From the NCBI RefSeq assembly GCF_000259195.1, contig NZ_AJJP01000170.1, positions 1-64,000 of the forward strand: DNA of 64,000 nt, read 5' to 3'. Position numbers and translations under genes: made by a program. The notes below the pieces were generated by a model. It had not been told where the DNA came from, searched no databases, and worked only from the letters and a program-made list of their open reading frames with translations. Shown here in pieces: positions 18,983-28,305 of the stretch (position 1 is its first letter; every line of letters starts with the position of its first letter). Source of the stretch: Pseudomonas donghuensis. GTDB lineage: Bacteria; Pseudomonadota; Gammaproteobacteria; Pseudomonadales; Pseudomonadaceae.

Positions 18983-20392
18983 TCAGAGCGGCTTTCCGCG
19001 ATTACCGTGCTGGCTGACGAAGGCCTGAACGGCTTTCAGGTCGTTGGCCAGGACCGTGCACTTCTCGTCACGGGCAAACAGGTCGCTCAGGTGTGCAGGC
19101 AATTCCAGGGCCTTGCCGACACCGGCCTTCTCCACCGCTTCCGGGAACTTGACCGGGTGCGCGGTACCCAGCACCACCATCGGCGTGTCCAGGCTGCGAC
19201 GGCATTCGCGGGCGGCCTTGACGCCGATTGCGGTGTGCGGGTCGAGCACCTCGCCCGTCTGGGCGAAGACTTCGGCGATGGTTTCGCAGGTTTGCGCATC
19301 ATCGACCGCCAGCGAATCGAACAGCTTGCGTGCTTCGGTCCAGCGGTCCTGTTCGACGCTGAAACCGCCGCCCTGCTTGAAGTTGTCCATCAGGCCGGCG
19401 ATGGCCGCGCCGTTGCGACCGTGCAGGTCGAACAGCAGGCGCTCGAAGTTCGACGAGACCATGATGTCCATCGACGGCGACAGGGTCGCGTGCAGGGTTT
19501 CCTTGACGTACTGGTTGCCGCTCATGAAGCGGTGCAGGATGTCGTTGCGGTTGGTGGCGACGATCAGTTGGCTGATCGGCAGGCCCATGTTGCGCGCCAG
19601 GTAGCCGGCAAAGATGTCGCCGAAGTTGCCGGTCGGTACCGAGAACGCCACCGAACGAGCCGGGCCGCCCAGCTGCAGGGCTGCGTGGAAGTAGTAGACG
19701 ATCTGGGCCATGATCCGCGCCCAGTTGATCGAGTTCACCGCGACCAGGCGGGTGCCCTTGAGGAAGCCCTGGTCAGCGAAGCTGGCCTTGACCATTTCCT
19801 GGCAGTCGTCGAAGTTGCCTTCGATGGCGATGTTGTGGATGTTCTCACCGAAGAGGGTGGTCATCTGCCGGCGCTGAACTTCCGACACGCGCTGGTGCGG
19901 ATGGAGGATGAAAATGTCGACGTTGTCGCAACGGCGGCAGCCTTCGATAGCGGCAGAGCCGGTGTCGCCACTGGTGGCGCCGATGATCACCACGCGCTCG
20001 CCACGCTTGGCCAGCACGTGGTCGAGCAGGCGGCCGAGCAGTTGCAGGGCGAAGTCCTTGAACGCCAGGGTCGGGCCGTGGAACAGCTCCAGTACCCATT
20101 CGTTGCTGTTCAGCTGACGCAGCGGCGCGACCGCGGCGTGAGCGAACTCGCCGTAGGTTTCTTCGAGAATCTTCTTGAAATCGGCATCGGCGATGCTACC
20201 GGTGACGAACGGGCGCATCACCCGGAAAGCCAGCTCGTGGTACGGCAAGCCGGCCCAGGAAGCGATTTCTTCCTGGGTGAAGCGTGGCAGGTTTTCCGGC
20301 ACGTACAGGCCGCCGTCGCTGGCGAGACCTGCCAGCAGCACGTCTTCAAAATTCAGGGCCGGTGCCTGGCCGCGAGTACTGATGTAGCGCAT
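18983..20392 (-). CDS. thrC: Threonine synthase
   Basis: 469 residues. PLP enzyme converting O-phosphohomoserine to threonine. The N-terminal thr-synthase segment (MRYISTRGQAPALNFEDVLL), the PLP-lysine region (TLAFKDFALQLLG) and the phosphate-binding GATSGDTGSAA are visible. It follows hom (105-nt spacer holding an inverted repeat) as in other pseudomonads, giving the last steps from aspartate semialdehyde to threonine. Confidence 0.97.
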   Translation of the reverse strand: MRYISTRGQAPALNFEDVLLAGLASDGGLYVPENLPRFTQEEIASWAGLPYHELAFRVMRPFVTGSIADADFKKILEETYGEFAHAAVAPLRQLNSNEWVLELFHGPTLAFKDFALQLLGRLLDHVLAKRGERVVIIGATSGDTGSAAIEGCRRCDNVDIFILHPHQRVSEVQRRQMTTLFGENIHNIAIEGNFDDCQEMVKASFADQGFLKGTRLVAVNSINWARIMAQIVYYFHAALQLGGPARSVAFSVPTGNFGDIFAGYLARNMGLPISQLIVATNRNDILHRFMSGNQYVKETLHATLSPSMDIMVSSNFERLLFDLHGRNGAAIAGLMDNFKQGGGFSVEQDRWTEARKLFDSLAVDDAQTCETIAEVFAQTGEVLDPHTAIGVKAARECRRSLDTPMVVLGTAHPVKFPEAVEKAGVGKALELPAHLSDLFARDEKCTVLANDLKAVQAFVSQHGNRGKPL

Positions 20393-20412
20393 TTTTGCAA
20401 ACCTTCGGTTTG

Positions 20413-20494
20413 AGCTTCAAGCTTCAAGCTTCAAGCTGCAAGTCACCGCAGTCCCGCTGTGATCTTGCAGCTTGTAGCTTGCCGCTTGCCGCTG
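20413..20494. repeat. AGCTTCA/AGCTTGC heptamer inverted repeat
   Basis: The left arm (20413-20442) holds three tandem AGCTTCA units and ends AGCTGCAAG. The right arm (20464-20494) starts CTTGCAGCTTG and continues with AGCTTGC-type units. The arms are imperfectly complementary around a 21-nt spacer. The element lies between hom and thrC, so it would be transcribed and could fold into a long stem. Such heptamer arrays are dispersed in Pseudomonas intergenic DNA. Confidence 0.7.
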
Positions 20495-20497
20495 TTG

Positions 20498-21802
20498 TCA
20501 ATTGAGTTGTTCGACGCGGATACGCACGACGTTGCCGACCACATCCTGCAAGGCTTCCAGGGCGGTGATGGCATCGTTCATGCGCTGCTCGATCACTCGA
20601 TGAGTGAGCAGGATCATGGGCACCAGGCCGTCCTGTTCCTCGGCTTCCTTCTGCATGATCGATTCGATGTTGATGCCGCGCTCGGAGAGAATGCTCGCCA
20701 CCTGGGCCAGCACGCCCGGGTGATCCTTGGCCTGGATGCGCAGGTAGTAGGCGCTTTCGCAGGCTTCGATCGGCAGGATCGGGTGGGCCGACAGCGAGTC
20801 CGGCTGGAAGGCCAGGTGCGGTACGCGGTTCTCCGGGTCGGACGTCATGGCGCGAACCACATCGACCAGGTCAGCCACCACCGACGAAGCGGTAGGCTCC
20901 ATGCCGGCGCCGGCACCATAGAACAGGGTGGAGCCGGCAGCGTCGCCGTTGACCATCACCGCGTTCATCACGCCATTGACGTTGGCGATCAGGCGGTCGG
21001 CCGGGATCAGCGTCGGGTGCACACGCAGTTCAATGCCGTTGGCCGTGCTGCGGGCCACGCCCAGGTGCTTGATGCGGTAGCCCAGTGCTTCGGCGTAATT
21101 CACGTCAGCGGTGGTCAGCTGGGTGATGCCTTCGGTGTAGGCCTTGTCGAACTGCAGCGGGATACCGAAGGCGATGGACGCCAGGATGGTCAGCTTGTGC
21201 GCGGCATCGATGCCTTCGACGTCGAAAGTCGGGTCGGCTTCGGCGTAACCCAGGGCCTGGGCTTCGGCCAGCACATCGGGGAACGCACGACCTTTCTCAC
21301 GCATTTCAGTGAGGATGAAGTTGCCGGTGCCGTTGATGATCCCGGCCACCCAGTTGATGCGGTTGGCCGACAGACCCTCGCGGATCGCCTTGATCACCGG
21401 GATGCCGCCGGCCACGGCCGCTTCGAACGCGACGATGACGCCCTTCTCGCGTGCCTTGGCGAAGATCTCGTTGCCATGCACGGCAATCAGCGCCTTGTTG
21501 GCGGTGACCACGTGCTTGCCGTGGTCGATGGCCTTGAGCACCAGTTCGCGGGCGATGGTGTAGCCGCCGATCAGCTCGATGACAATGTCGATTTCCGGGT
21601 TCGTGGCAACCTCGAACACATCAGCGGTAATGGGGGTACCGGTAATCTGGCAATTCGGGTTTGGCGAACGCATGGCAATCTGTGCCACTTCAATACCACG
21701 CCCGGCACGGCGGGCGATCTCCTCGGCGTTACGCTGAAGTACATTGAAGGTACCGCCACCGACGGTCCCCAACCCACAGATGCCTACTTTGACCGGTTTC
21801 AC
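20498..21802 (-). CDS. hom: Homoserine dehydrogenase
   Basis: 434 residues. Reduces aspartate semialdehyde to homoserine with NAD(P)H. Rossmann motif GLGTVGGG near the N-terminus, catalytic-domain TVAANKALIA-like segment (VVTANKALIA) and a C-terminal ACT domain for threonine feedback (YYLRIQAKDHPGVLAQVA). The start is GTG at 21802, giving VKPVKVGICG; GGGGAG sits 6 nt upstream. An upstream ATG in the same frame lacks homology. Confidence 0.96.
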   Translation of the reverse strand: MKPVKVGICGLGTVGGGTFNVLQRNAEEIARRAGRGIEVAQIAMRSPNPNCQITGTPITADVFEVATNPEIDIVIELIGGYTIARELVLKAIDHGKHVVTANKALIAVHGNEIFAKAREKGVIVAFEAAVAGGIPVIKAIREGLSANRINWVAGIINGTGNFILTEMREKGRAFPDVLAEAQALGYAEADPTFDVEGIDAAHKLTILASIAFGIPLQFDKAYTEGITQLTTADVNYAEALGYRIKHLGVARSTANGIELRVHPTLIPADRLIANVNGVMNAVMVNGDAAGSTLFYGAGAGMEPTASSVVADLVDVVRAMTSDPENRVPHLAFQPDSLSAHPILPIEACESAYYLRIQAKDHPGVLAQVASILSERGINIESIMQKEAEEQDGLVPMILLTHRVIEQRMNDAITALEALQDVVGNVVRIRVEQLN

Positions 21803-21881
21803 TGTGAACTCCCCATGAAACGACCGGCTGGCAGCCGATCGTGAAACTGCCGCCACCCCAAGGTGACGGCTTCAGATTGAA

Positions 21882-22610
21882 TTACTTGGCCAGGGCCAGC
21901 TTGGCCACTTGCGGTGCCGGCTGGTAGCCCGGAATCACCTGGCCGTTTTCCAGGACGATGGCCGGCGTACCGTTGACGCCGATCGACTGGCCCAGGGCGA
22001 ACTGCTTGCCGACCGGGTTGGCGCACTTGGCGGCCTTGATTTCCTTGCCGTCGATCATCTTGTCCAGCGCCGCCTTGCGGTCGCTCGAGCACCAGACCGC
22101 CTGCAACTGCTCGTCACCCGGCGAACCCAGGCCCTGACGCGGGAAGGCGACGTAGCGCACTTCGATACCGCGACGGTTGAGCTCAGGCACTTCGGCGTGC
22201 AGCTTGTGGCAGTACGGGCAGGTGGTGTCGGTAAACACCGTGATGTGCGACTTGGTTTCGCCCTTGGCAGGATAAACCACCATCTCGGCCGCTGGAATGG
22301 CATTGATGGTCTTGGCGATGGCCTGTCGTTCGGTCTTCTCGGTCAGGTTGACCGGCTTGCCGTCCTGGATCTGGAACAGGTAGCCCTGCATGACGAACTG
22401 GCCGTCGCCGCTGGCGTACAGCACGCGGCCGCCTTGGAGCTTGACTTCATACAGGCCGTTCAGCGGGCTGCTGGCAACGCTGTCGACCGGCACGCCCAGT
22501 TCCAGGGACTGCAGGGTCTTGCGGATCGCCTGCTCGGCGTTGTCGGCGGCAGCGGCAAAGGTACTGACCAGCGCCAGGGCGGCGGCGGCGAAAATCTGGG
22601 TCACGCGCAT
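21882..22610 (-). CDS. dsbC: Thiol:disulfide interchange protein DsbC
   Basis: 242 residues. Periplasmic disulfide isomerase with a signal peptide (TQIFAAAALALVSTFAAA), an N-terminal dimerisation domain and a thioredoxin domain with active site CPYC (FTDTTCPYCHKLH). The pair of further Cys (VWCSS and AAKCANP) is typical of DsbC. The ATG at 22610 begins the signal peptide; the frame extends further but has no matching residues. It lies 79 nt before hom. xerD, its usual upstream neighbour, is displaced by the Rhs module. Confidence 0.95.
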   Translation of the reverse strand: MRVTQIFAAAALALVSTFAAAADNAEQAIRKTLQSLELGVPVDSVASSPLNGLYEVKLQGGRVLYASGDGQFVMQGYLFQIQDGKPVNLTEKTERQAIAKTINAIPAAEMVVYPAKGETKSHITVFTDTTCPYCHKLHAEVPELNRRGIEVRYVAFPRQGLGSPGDEQLQAVWCSSDRKAALDKMIDGKEIKAAKCANPVGKQFALGQSIGVNGTPAIVLENGQVIPGYQPAPQVAKLALAK

Positions 22611-22784
22611 GGGAACTCCTGAAGGCGGACAGGGGGCCGGAGGCAGCACGCCCGTCCTGAAAAACGGGGTGTCATTGCGGCCCTCGGTGCAAACCGCCCA
22701 AGCCTACCACAGAAGCGGCGGCGGTCGGAGGCGTGCTCGATCGGGAGCGCAAGGCAGATAGCGCCAGGTGTCGGTGATCGACAT

Positions 22785-23243
22785 TTACCGACGAATCTTG
22801 TCCAAATGGCCCAAGGCACAGCTGCACGTACCTTGGGCGCCGGGTTGTATGTTCTGTAAGTGGATGAAGAATTTGCGCGCGTGCTCGCTCATGACCCTGA
22901 CAAATTCATCTTTATCGGCGGCGACAGACACCTCGCCGTGGCAATTGACGCTCACCTGCAGACGACCATTGGCAGGGGTCAGTTTGACTTCGATTGGCTG
23001 GTCCGGAAAAAAGCAGCTGAACGATTGACCCTCACTGACCTTCAGCAGTCCTTCTGACAAATAGCTCCACAGGTCGTCGACGTAATCAAACATGCTTTGA
23101 TCAATAAGACGTTTACCACTGATAGATAGAACCAAAGCCCCTTCAATTTGATCCAGGTGGCGTACCTCGCCTTGAAACTCAAAAAAGTCAACGAAACCGT
23201 CGGCGATTTTAATGTAGGTTTCAACGATGATTCTATTTTTCAT
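22785..23243 (-). CDS. Hypothetical protein, possible orphan immunity protein
   Basis: 152 residues, cytoplasmic, no recognised motif. It starts MKNRIIVETYIKIADGFVDF. The ATG at 23243 has AAGGG about 6 nt upstream and is preferred to a GTG two codons earlier. Position is the only clue: it is the last of three small genes trailing the rhs gene on the same strand, the usual place for immunity genes kept from earlier toxin tips. Function not known. Confidence 0.55.
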   Translation of the reverse strand: MKNRIIVETYIKIADGFVDFFEFQGEVRHLDQIEGALVLSISGKRLIDQSMFDYVDDLWSYLSEGLLKVSEGQSFSCFFPDQPIEVKLTPANGRLQVSVNCHGEVSVAADKDEFVRVMSEHARKFFIHLQNIQPGAQGTCSCALGHLDKIRR

Positions 23244-23316
23244 GTTCACCCTTGAATGTAATCACCGACTGCAAGCATCTAGAGCGGATATTCACCAGCC
23301 GTTACAGATGAAACAG

Positions 23317-23631
23317 CTAAACCACCTCAACCACTGCAACGTACCGCCTGCCTTCATACACGTTTAAAGAATACCCTTTTCTTAGTAAAGAGGATGGCGC
23401 GCTCTCCACCAGAAAATAGGCTTTACCAAGGCCGGTTCTGCACTCAGGCAGGTCTGGTTTATGCAGCAGGTCCTCAAGGCAACCCAGCAGATAACCTTCG
23501 AAGTAGATCAAATCCTCCAGAGAGCCCAGCGGCTGAGAACTGAACCAGAATCGAGCATACCCCATCAGTTCGACACTATCGGTCAGGACATATTCGATGG
23601 CGATTGATGTTTTGTTGCCGATGACGTTCAT
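23317..23631 (-). CDS. Small protein, Imm42-like immunity candidate
   Basis: 104 residues from MNVIGNKTSIAIEYVLTDS. The opening IGN-x3-IAIEY, an aromatic strand (GYARFWFSSQPLGS) and a leucine-rich helix recall Imm42-type immunity proteins, but this is recognition by eye. No good ribosome site precedes the ATG. A GTG at 23679 would add 16 residues that look non-homologous. It is the second of three genes behind rhs and is AT-richer than the neighbourhood. Confidence 0.5.
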   Translation of the reverse strand: MNVIGNKTSIAIEYVLTDSVELMGYARFWFSSQPLGSLEDLIYFEGYLLGCLEDLLHKPDLPECRTGLGKAYFLVESAPSSLLRKGYSLNVYEGRRYVAVVEVV

Positions 23632-23696
23632 CAGAGTGCGCAGCCTTTGAGGTTTCTGGCAAATTTCGGAACACCTCACCTATCTACGGCACCCTA

Positions 23697-23975
23697 TCAA
23701 TCACCGTCTGCCAGCAAAACCTCATCTGCCTCACTGGCAGTTTTCAAAAATTCAATAAAAAGAAGCACACTGCCATCTGCATCCTTCGACAGGAGCGTGA
23801 CGAGTATTTTTTGATGTTCAGGATAAATTCTTGTTCGACCATAAGGATCAATATAAATACCCGTCTTTTCGCGCAACCCAGCAAAGGCATCATGGACGCG
23901 TGCGACGTCAGCATCACTTAGCTGAAGAAAAGGCTTATCGCCTCGTTTGTCTGACAAATAAGAGAAGTCCAACAT
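23697..23975 (-). CDS. Probable immunity protein to the Rhs toxin tip
   Basis: 92 residues, acidic, beginning MLDFSYLSDKRGDKPFLQL. It starts 10 nt after the rhs stop, with AAGG 8 nt upstream that overlaps the end of rhs. That is the arrangement of cognate immunity genes in polymorphic toxin systems, and its base composition matches the toxin tip rather than the Rhs core. No family is recognised; the central IYIDPYGRTRIYPEHQ is distinctive. Confidence 0.6.
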   Translation of the reverse strand: MLDFSYLSDKRGDKPFLQLSDADVARVHDAFAGLREKTGIYIDPYGRTRIYPEHQKILVTLLSKDADGSVLLFIEFLKTASEADEVLLADGD

Positions 23976-23985
23976 CAAAAACACC

Positions 23986-26900
23986 TTAAAAGTGAGAGGG
24001 GTAAGAGGTTACTACTTTATCCTTCACTGGGTCATAGATTGTGACATGACCTTTCTCACCCCGTGTACCGATCACCCTACCATAATCACGCTCATAACGA
24101 ATTCGCCCATCATTCTGACGAACAACTCGGGTGGGGTGGTTCATGGTTTTGTCCTCTAGCTTCTTGTATTGGCTCGGCTTTCTGTACTTGCTTTTTGCTT
24201 GTAGCTTTCTATGTTCCGCAGGCGTGAATTTACTTTTGCCTACATCATTGTGCCGCCTGACATGCCGATTCGGAACGTGCCGGGTCCTTCTAGGTCCACA
24301 GGAGAGTCCCAGTGGATCGATCCACTCAATCGGGTTCGCACTGTACTGATAGAGGTTTATACCACCGGCCAGACTGATCGGGTCCGTCTGGATAAAGCGA
24401 CCGATATCCGGATCATAGAACCGAAACGTGTTGTAGTGCAGACCCGTCTCACGGTCCAGGTACTGGCCCTGGAACCTGAGGTTCTGCTCTTCGATGAAAT
24501 GCGCCTCACGCACTTCCTGCAGGGTATTGCCCCAGACCTGATAACGCGCCAGCCAGACCGCTTCGCCACTGTCATCCGTCAGTTGTTCGGGTAGGCCGTT
24601 GAGGTCATTGTGGTAGTAGCGCACCTGCTGGTGCAGCCCCGTACCATCAACCCGAGCCAAGGGTTCGTGGCTGTCTTCGACATACAGGTACAGGCTGGTC
24701 TGGCTGTATCGATGCTCCTTCAGCAAGCGCAGGCCATCCCAGGCAAAGCGGGTCTGGTCGAGCAGATTGCCCTGATCGTCGTGCTCGCTCTTTTCGATAC
24801 GCCGCCCCAGCGGGTCGTAGCGCATGTTCAGTACCCGTTCGCGCCCACCGTGCTGGCTGCGCACCTGGATCAGGCGGTGCTCGGCGTCGTAGCTGAAGTG
24901 CTGGATGCCACGCCGGCTGCTGCGTTTCTCGATCAGGCGGCCGAAGCCGTCGTAGCGATAGCGTTTGTCCTGGTAGGTGAGCACGCGGTTATGGCGCACC
25001 AGGCCGATGCCGGCTTGCGGCCCATCGAGCAGGTTGGCGGCGGCGTCGTAGGCGAAGGCTTCACTTTGGCCCTGGCCGGCGTCCTGGCTGGCCATGATCC
25101 GCCCGCTGGCATCGTAATGCAGCAGTTGCTGGTGCTGGCTGCCGGGCTGCTGGTTGAAACGGCTGATTAGGTTGTCAGCCGGATCGAAGTCGAAGCGTTG
25201 CTGCACGGTGGCCGGCAGTTGCGGCGGCTGGAGGTTGGGGCGGCGCAGCCGTGAACGCAAACGACCGCTGCGGTCGTACTCGCTGCGGGTGCTGATACGG
25301 CCCTGGCTGCGCAGCACTTCGCGGTGCAGGCGGTCGCGCTCGAAGTCGCTGATCACCTTGCCGTCGAGGTTGAGCTGGTGCAGATGACCGCTGCCGTAGT
25401 ACAGGCGGTTGAGCCAGCGACCATCGGGCAGCTGGGTCTGGATCAGGTTGCCGAGTTCGTCGTAGTGATGCTGCAGCACTCCGCTGGCGCTGTGTTCCTC
25501 CAGCAGTTGGCCAAGGGCGTCGTAAGCGAACGCCAGCTGTTCGGTGTTGCCCGCATTGTCGGTGAAGCTGATGGCCGTCAGTTGATCGAGAGGATCGTAG
25601 CTGTACAGGGTTTCGCCATCGTCGGTGTGCTTTTTGATCAAGCGCCCGACGGCGTCCCGGTGCAATTGATGGATGATCGCTTCAGCACCGCCTCGCGGGG
25701 TGGGGAGGAACTCAACGCAACTGAGGTTATCCAGCCGGTCGTAGTGATAGCGGCTTGCGCTACCGTCCAGGTCCTGCTGTTCAGCCAGGCGATCAGCCAG
25801 GTCCCAGCTGAACCTGTAGCTCTCGCCATTTTCGTTGCTTAGCGCCTGTAGGCGGCCGTAGGCGTCATAACTGAACTGCACCCGCCGACCATGCGGGTCG
25901 ATGCGCTGATGCACCTGACCACGCCGGTTATAGCGGTACTGGGTAGTGTGCCCGGCGGGGTCGGTATAGCTGCTGAGCTGGCCGTTGCGATCATGCTGAT
26001 AGTGCTGGTTGCGCCCGTCCGGCAGTTGCGAACCGAGCAGGCGGCCCTTCGAGTCGTGTTGATACTCGGTGCGTTCGCCGAGGGCATCGGTGACAGCCTG
26101 CAGATGCCCGCGCCGGTCATAGCTGAAGCGGGTCGGATACCCTGAGCAATCGACCTGCTCAATCAGCAGGCCCAATTCGTTCCAGCGCAGGTGCTTGTGC
26201 TTGCCCGCCGCATCGATGATCTCCACCACCTGGCCGCGTTCGTCATGGCGGTAGCGAGTGGTGTGGCCCAGCGGGTCGGTTTCGCTGCTGCAGTTGCCGC
26301 GCTGGTCGTAACGGTAGCTCCAGCGCTTGCCGGCCTTGTCGGTCTGTACCCGGGGCAGCGACCAGTGTTCCAGCCATTGGGTCGCCTCGCTGCGACCCAG
26401 TGGGTCGATGCTTTCGCAGAGGTTGCCGGATTCATCGTACAGATACTGCCATTGCCCGCCCTGCGGGTCGGTAGCGGCCAGCAGCTGGCGTTCGTCGTTC
26501 CACTCGAAATGCCAGGTGTGGCCGAGGGCGTCGGTGTACTGGGTGATCTGGTACTGCGGGTTCCAGTGGCGGCTGCTGACCCGCTGCAGGCCGTCGGTGA
26601 CCCGGGTGATGCCGGCTTCAAGGTCGTAGTCGAAGCGGTATTCGTCGCCGTCGTCGGTCCAGTGCCGGGCCACGCGCCAGTCGTCTGCAGCACGAGTCCA
26701 TTCGTAGAAGAAGCGCAGGCAGGTGGGCAACTGGTGCTCGACCATGCGCCGGCCCTGGTCGTAGGCGAAGCGCCGTTGCAGCTGGCCGCTGGCGTCGCGC
26801 ACTTCCGCCAGGTCGCCGTTGCTGTCATAGGCATAGCTAACCAGCAGCTCGTTCGACTCGTCGCTGTACCATCGCTCGATATGGCTGACCCGGGCTGGCC

Positions 26901-28305
26901 ATTGGCTGCTGTAAACCAACTGCACCTGGACCACATCGAAGGTATCGCGCAGCCTGAGCAAGCGGCCGTTGGTGTCGTAGTCCAGGTAGATGCGGTTGTC
27001 GTTGCGGTCGCCCAGTTGCGCCAGGCGCAGGCGCTGCGGGTCGCCCGGGGTTGGCTGGAACAGGCGATAGAGGCCGTCGACGCTTTCGATCAGCAACTCG
27101 CCATTGTGCGCGCGCCGCACGCTCAGGCCTTCGCCGGCACTGAATACCGCATCACCCCGGGGAATGTTGCCCATGTCGACGACCCGCGCCTGTTCGTCGG
27201 TGAACAGCAGGCGCTCGCCGCCTTCAGGATGCGCTTCGATGGCGACGAAGACTTCGTAATCGACGCTCCAGCCAGCACCGAACAGGCCGTCGCGGCGCTC
27301 ATCCCGGTTGTTGTAGTAGCGTTGCCAGTCCAACGGGATCAGCCCCGGCAGGCTGAAATCGAGTTCTTCCTCGCCGCTGAGAATCTTCGCCCCGGTGGGT
27401 ACATGCACCGGGTTGGGTGAGCCGGCAATAGCGCTGGTGATCGCGCCGGTCACCTGGCTGGTGACGGCGCTGGCAATGCCGCCAATCGCCATGCAGCCGA
27501 ACTTGCTGTAGAACTTGCCGCCACGCCCGCGCAGCAGCATCAAGGCGGTAATCGCCAGGCCGATGCCCGGGGTCTTGCCGCTGCGAATCTCGCGGACCAC
27601 GATCGAGCCGCCGCCGATGCGCACGTTGTCGGAGATCAGCCCGGCATCGACGATCACCGCCTCGCAGGTGCTGCGATCGCCGCTGCGGCAGGCCGGATGG
27701 CCGTTGATGGTGACCTTGCTCGAACCTTCGGCCAGGTACTGCGGCGGCATCGGCGGGTGCTTGCTACAGAGGATCTTGTCGTCGTCGGCAGGCTCGGTGT
27801 TCGGCGCCGGGCTGGCGACGGTGGGCCGCCACATCTGCGAGAAAAAACCCTTGGCCATGTCGAGGAAGCTTTCTTCCTCCTCCGCGGCCGGCGGCTGAGC
27901 GGCATCACTGCCGGCGGGCGCCGCGGCGGCAACGATGACACCGGCGGCGCGGGCGGCCGGCTTGCCATTGGTGTGGGTGTTCTTCGAGCCGGTGAGGATG
28001 TTGGCCTGCACCGAGGGCGGGAACAAAAAGTTGCCGATGCCCTCGCATAAACTGCTCAAGCCTTTGTCGGCGCCGGTCTTGCTCATGGCCACGCCGACCA
28101 CGATGCCCACCACTGCACCGAGCACGAAGCAACCCAAGCCACCGGTGGCCACGGTCAGGCCCAGTGCCGCGGTCACCGCGGCGGTGGCCAGGACGCCGAT
28201 GGCGACGTTGGCGGCCACCTCCAGCACGCCGCTGACGATGTCGGCCATCATCGAGGTGTGCATCAGGGCGTCGCCCTGGCGGGCGGCCCACAAGGCGTCA
28301 GACAT
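23986..28305 (-). CDS. Rhs-family polymorphic toxin with prePAAR/PAAR N-terminus (T6SS effector type)
   Basis: 1439 residues. The prePAAR motif AARQGDALMHTS (about 7-18) is followed by a hydrophobic helix block (about 22-75), then a PAAR-like domain (KVTINGHPACRSGDRS to GGGSIVVREIRSG, about 195-250). Next is the conserved PVHVPTGAKIL entry motif, a long series of YD repeats, and the closing motif IDPLGL (ends about 1334). The last 105 residues (nucleotides 23986-24303) are a separate basic domain ending TSYPSHF, the probable toxin. The N-terminus resembles Tse5-class effectors loaded on VgrG. No VgrG or intact Eag chaperone gene is adjacent. Toxin activity is unknown. Confidence 0.88.
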   Translation of the reverse strand: MSDALWAARQGDALMHTSMMADIVSGVLEVAANVAIGVLATAAVTAALGLTVATGGLGCFVLGAVVGIVVGVAMSKTGADKGLSSLCEGIGNFLFPPSVQANILTGSKNTHTNGKPAARAAGVIVAAAAPAGSDAAQPPAAEEEESFLDMAKGFFSQMWRPTVASPAPNTEPADDDKILCSKHPPMPPQYLAEGSSKVTINGHPACRSGDRSTCEAVIVDAGLISDNVRIGGGSIVVREIRSGKTPGIGLAITALMLLRGRGGKFYSKFGCMAIGGIASAVTSQVTGAITSAIAGSPNPVHVPTGAKILSGEEELDFSLPGLIPLDWQRYYNNRDERRDGLFGAGWSVDYEVFVAIEAHPEGGERLLFTDEQARVVDMGNIPRGDAVFSAGEGLSVRRAHNGELLIESVDGLYRLFQPTPGDPQRLRLAQLGDRNDNRIYLDYDTNGRLLRLRDTFDVVQVQLVYSSQWPARVSHIERWYSDESNELLVSYAYDSNGDLAEVRDASGQLQRRFAYDQGRRMVEHQLPTCLRFFYEWTRAADDWRVARHWTDDGDEYRFDYDLEAGITRVTDGLQRVSSRHWNPQYQITQYTDALGHTWHFEWNDERQLLAATDPQGGQWQYLYDESGNLCESIDPLGRSEATQWLEHWSLPRVQTDKAGKRWSYRYDQRGNCSSETDPLGHTTRYRHDERGQVVEIIDAAGKHKHLRWNELGLLIEQVDCSGYPTRFSYDRRGHLQAVTDALGERTEYQHDSKGRLLGSQLPDGRNQHYQHDRNGQLSSYTDPAGHTTQYRYNRRGQVHQRIDPHGRRVQFSYDAYGRLQALSNENGESYRFSWDLADRLAEQQDLDGSASRYHYDRLDNLSCVEFLPTPRGGAEAIIHQLHRDAVGRLIKKHTDDGETLYSYDPLDQLTAISFTDNAGNTEQLAFAYDALGQLLEEHSASGVLQHHYDELGNLIQTQLPDGRWLNRLYYGSGHLHQLNLDGKVISDFERDRLHREVLRSQGRISTRSEYDRSGRLRSRLRRPNLQPPQLPATVQQRFDFDPADNLISRFNQQPGSQHQQLLHYDASGRIMASQDAGQGQSEAFAYDAAANLLDGPQAGIGLVRHNRVLTYQDKRYRYDGFGRLIEKRSSRRGIQHFSYDAEHRLIQVRSQHGGRERVLNMRYDPLGRRIEKSEHDDQGNLLDQTRFAWDGLRLLKEHRYSQTSLYLYVEDSHEPLARVDGTGLHQQVRYYHNDLNGLPEQLTDDSGEAVWLARYQVWGNTLQEVREAHFIEEQNLRFQGQYLDRETGLHYNTFRFYDPDIGRFIQTDPISLAGGINLYQYSANPIEWIDPLGLSCGPRRTRHVPNRHVRRHNDVGKSKFTPAEHRKLQAKSKYRKPSQYKKLEDKTMNHPTRVVRQNDGRIRYERDYGRVIGTRGEKGHVTIYDPVKDKVVTSYPSHF

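Noticed and set aside
20413..20494. AGCTTCA tandem units considered as a CRISPR array
   Set aside because: Units are seven bases without spacers; no cas genes are present.
26191..27420. Plus-strand open frame of 409 codons opposite rhs
   Set aside because: Low-complexity Val/Ala/Gln translation typical of the reverse of YD-repeat DNA; no signal of its own.
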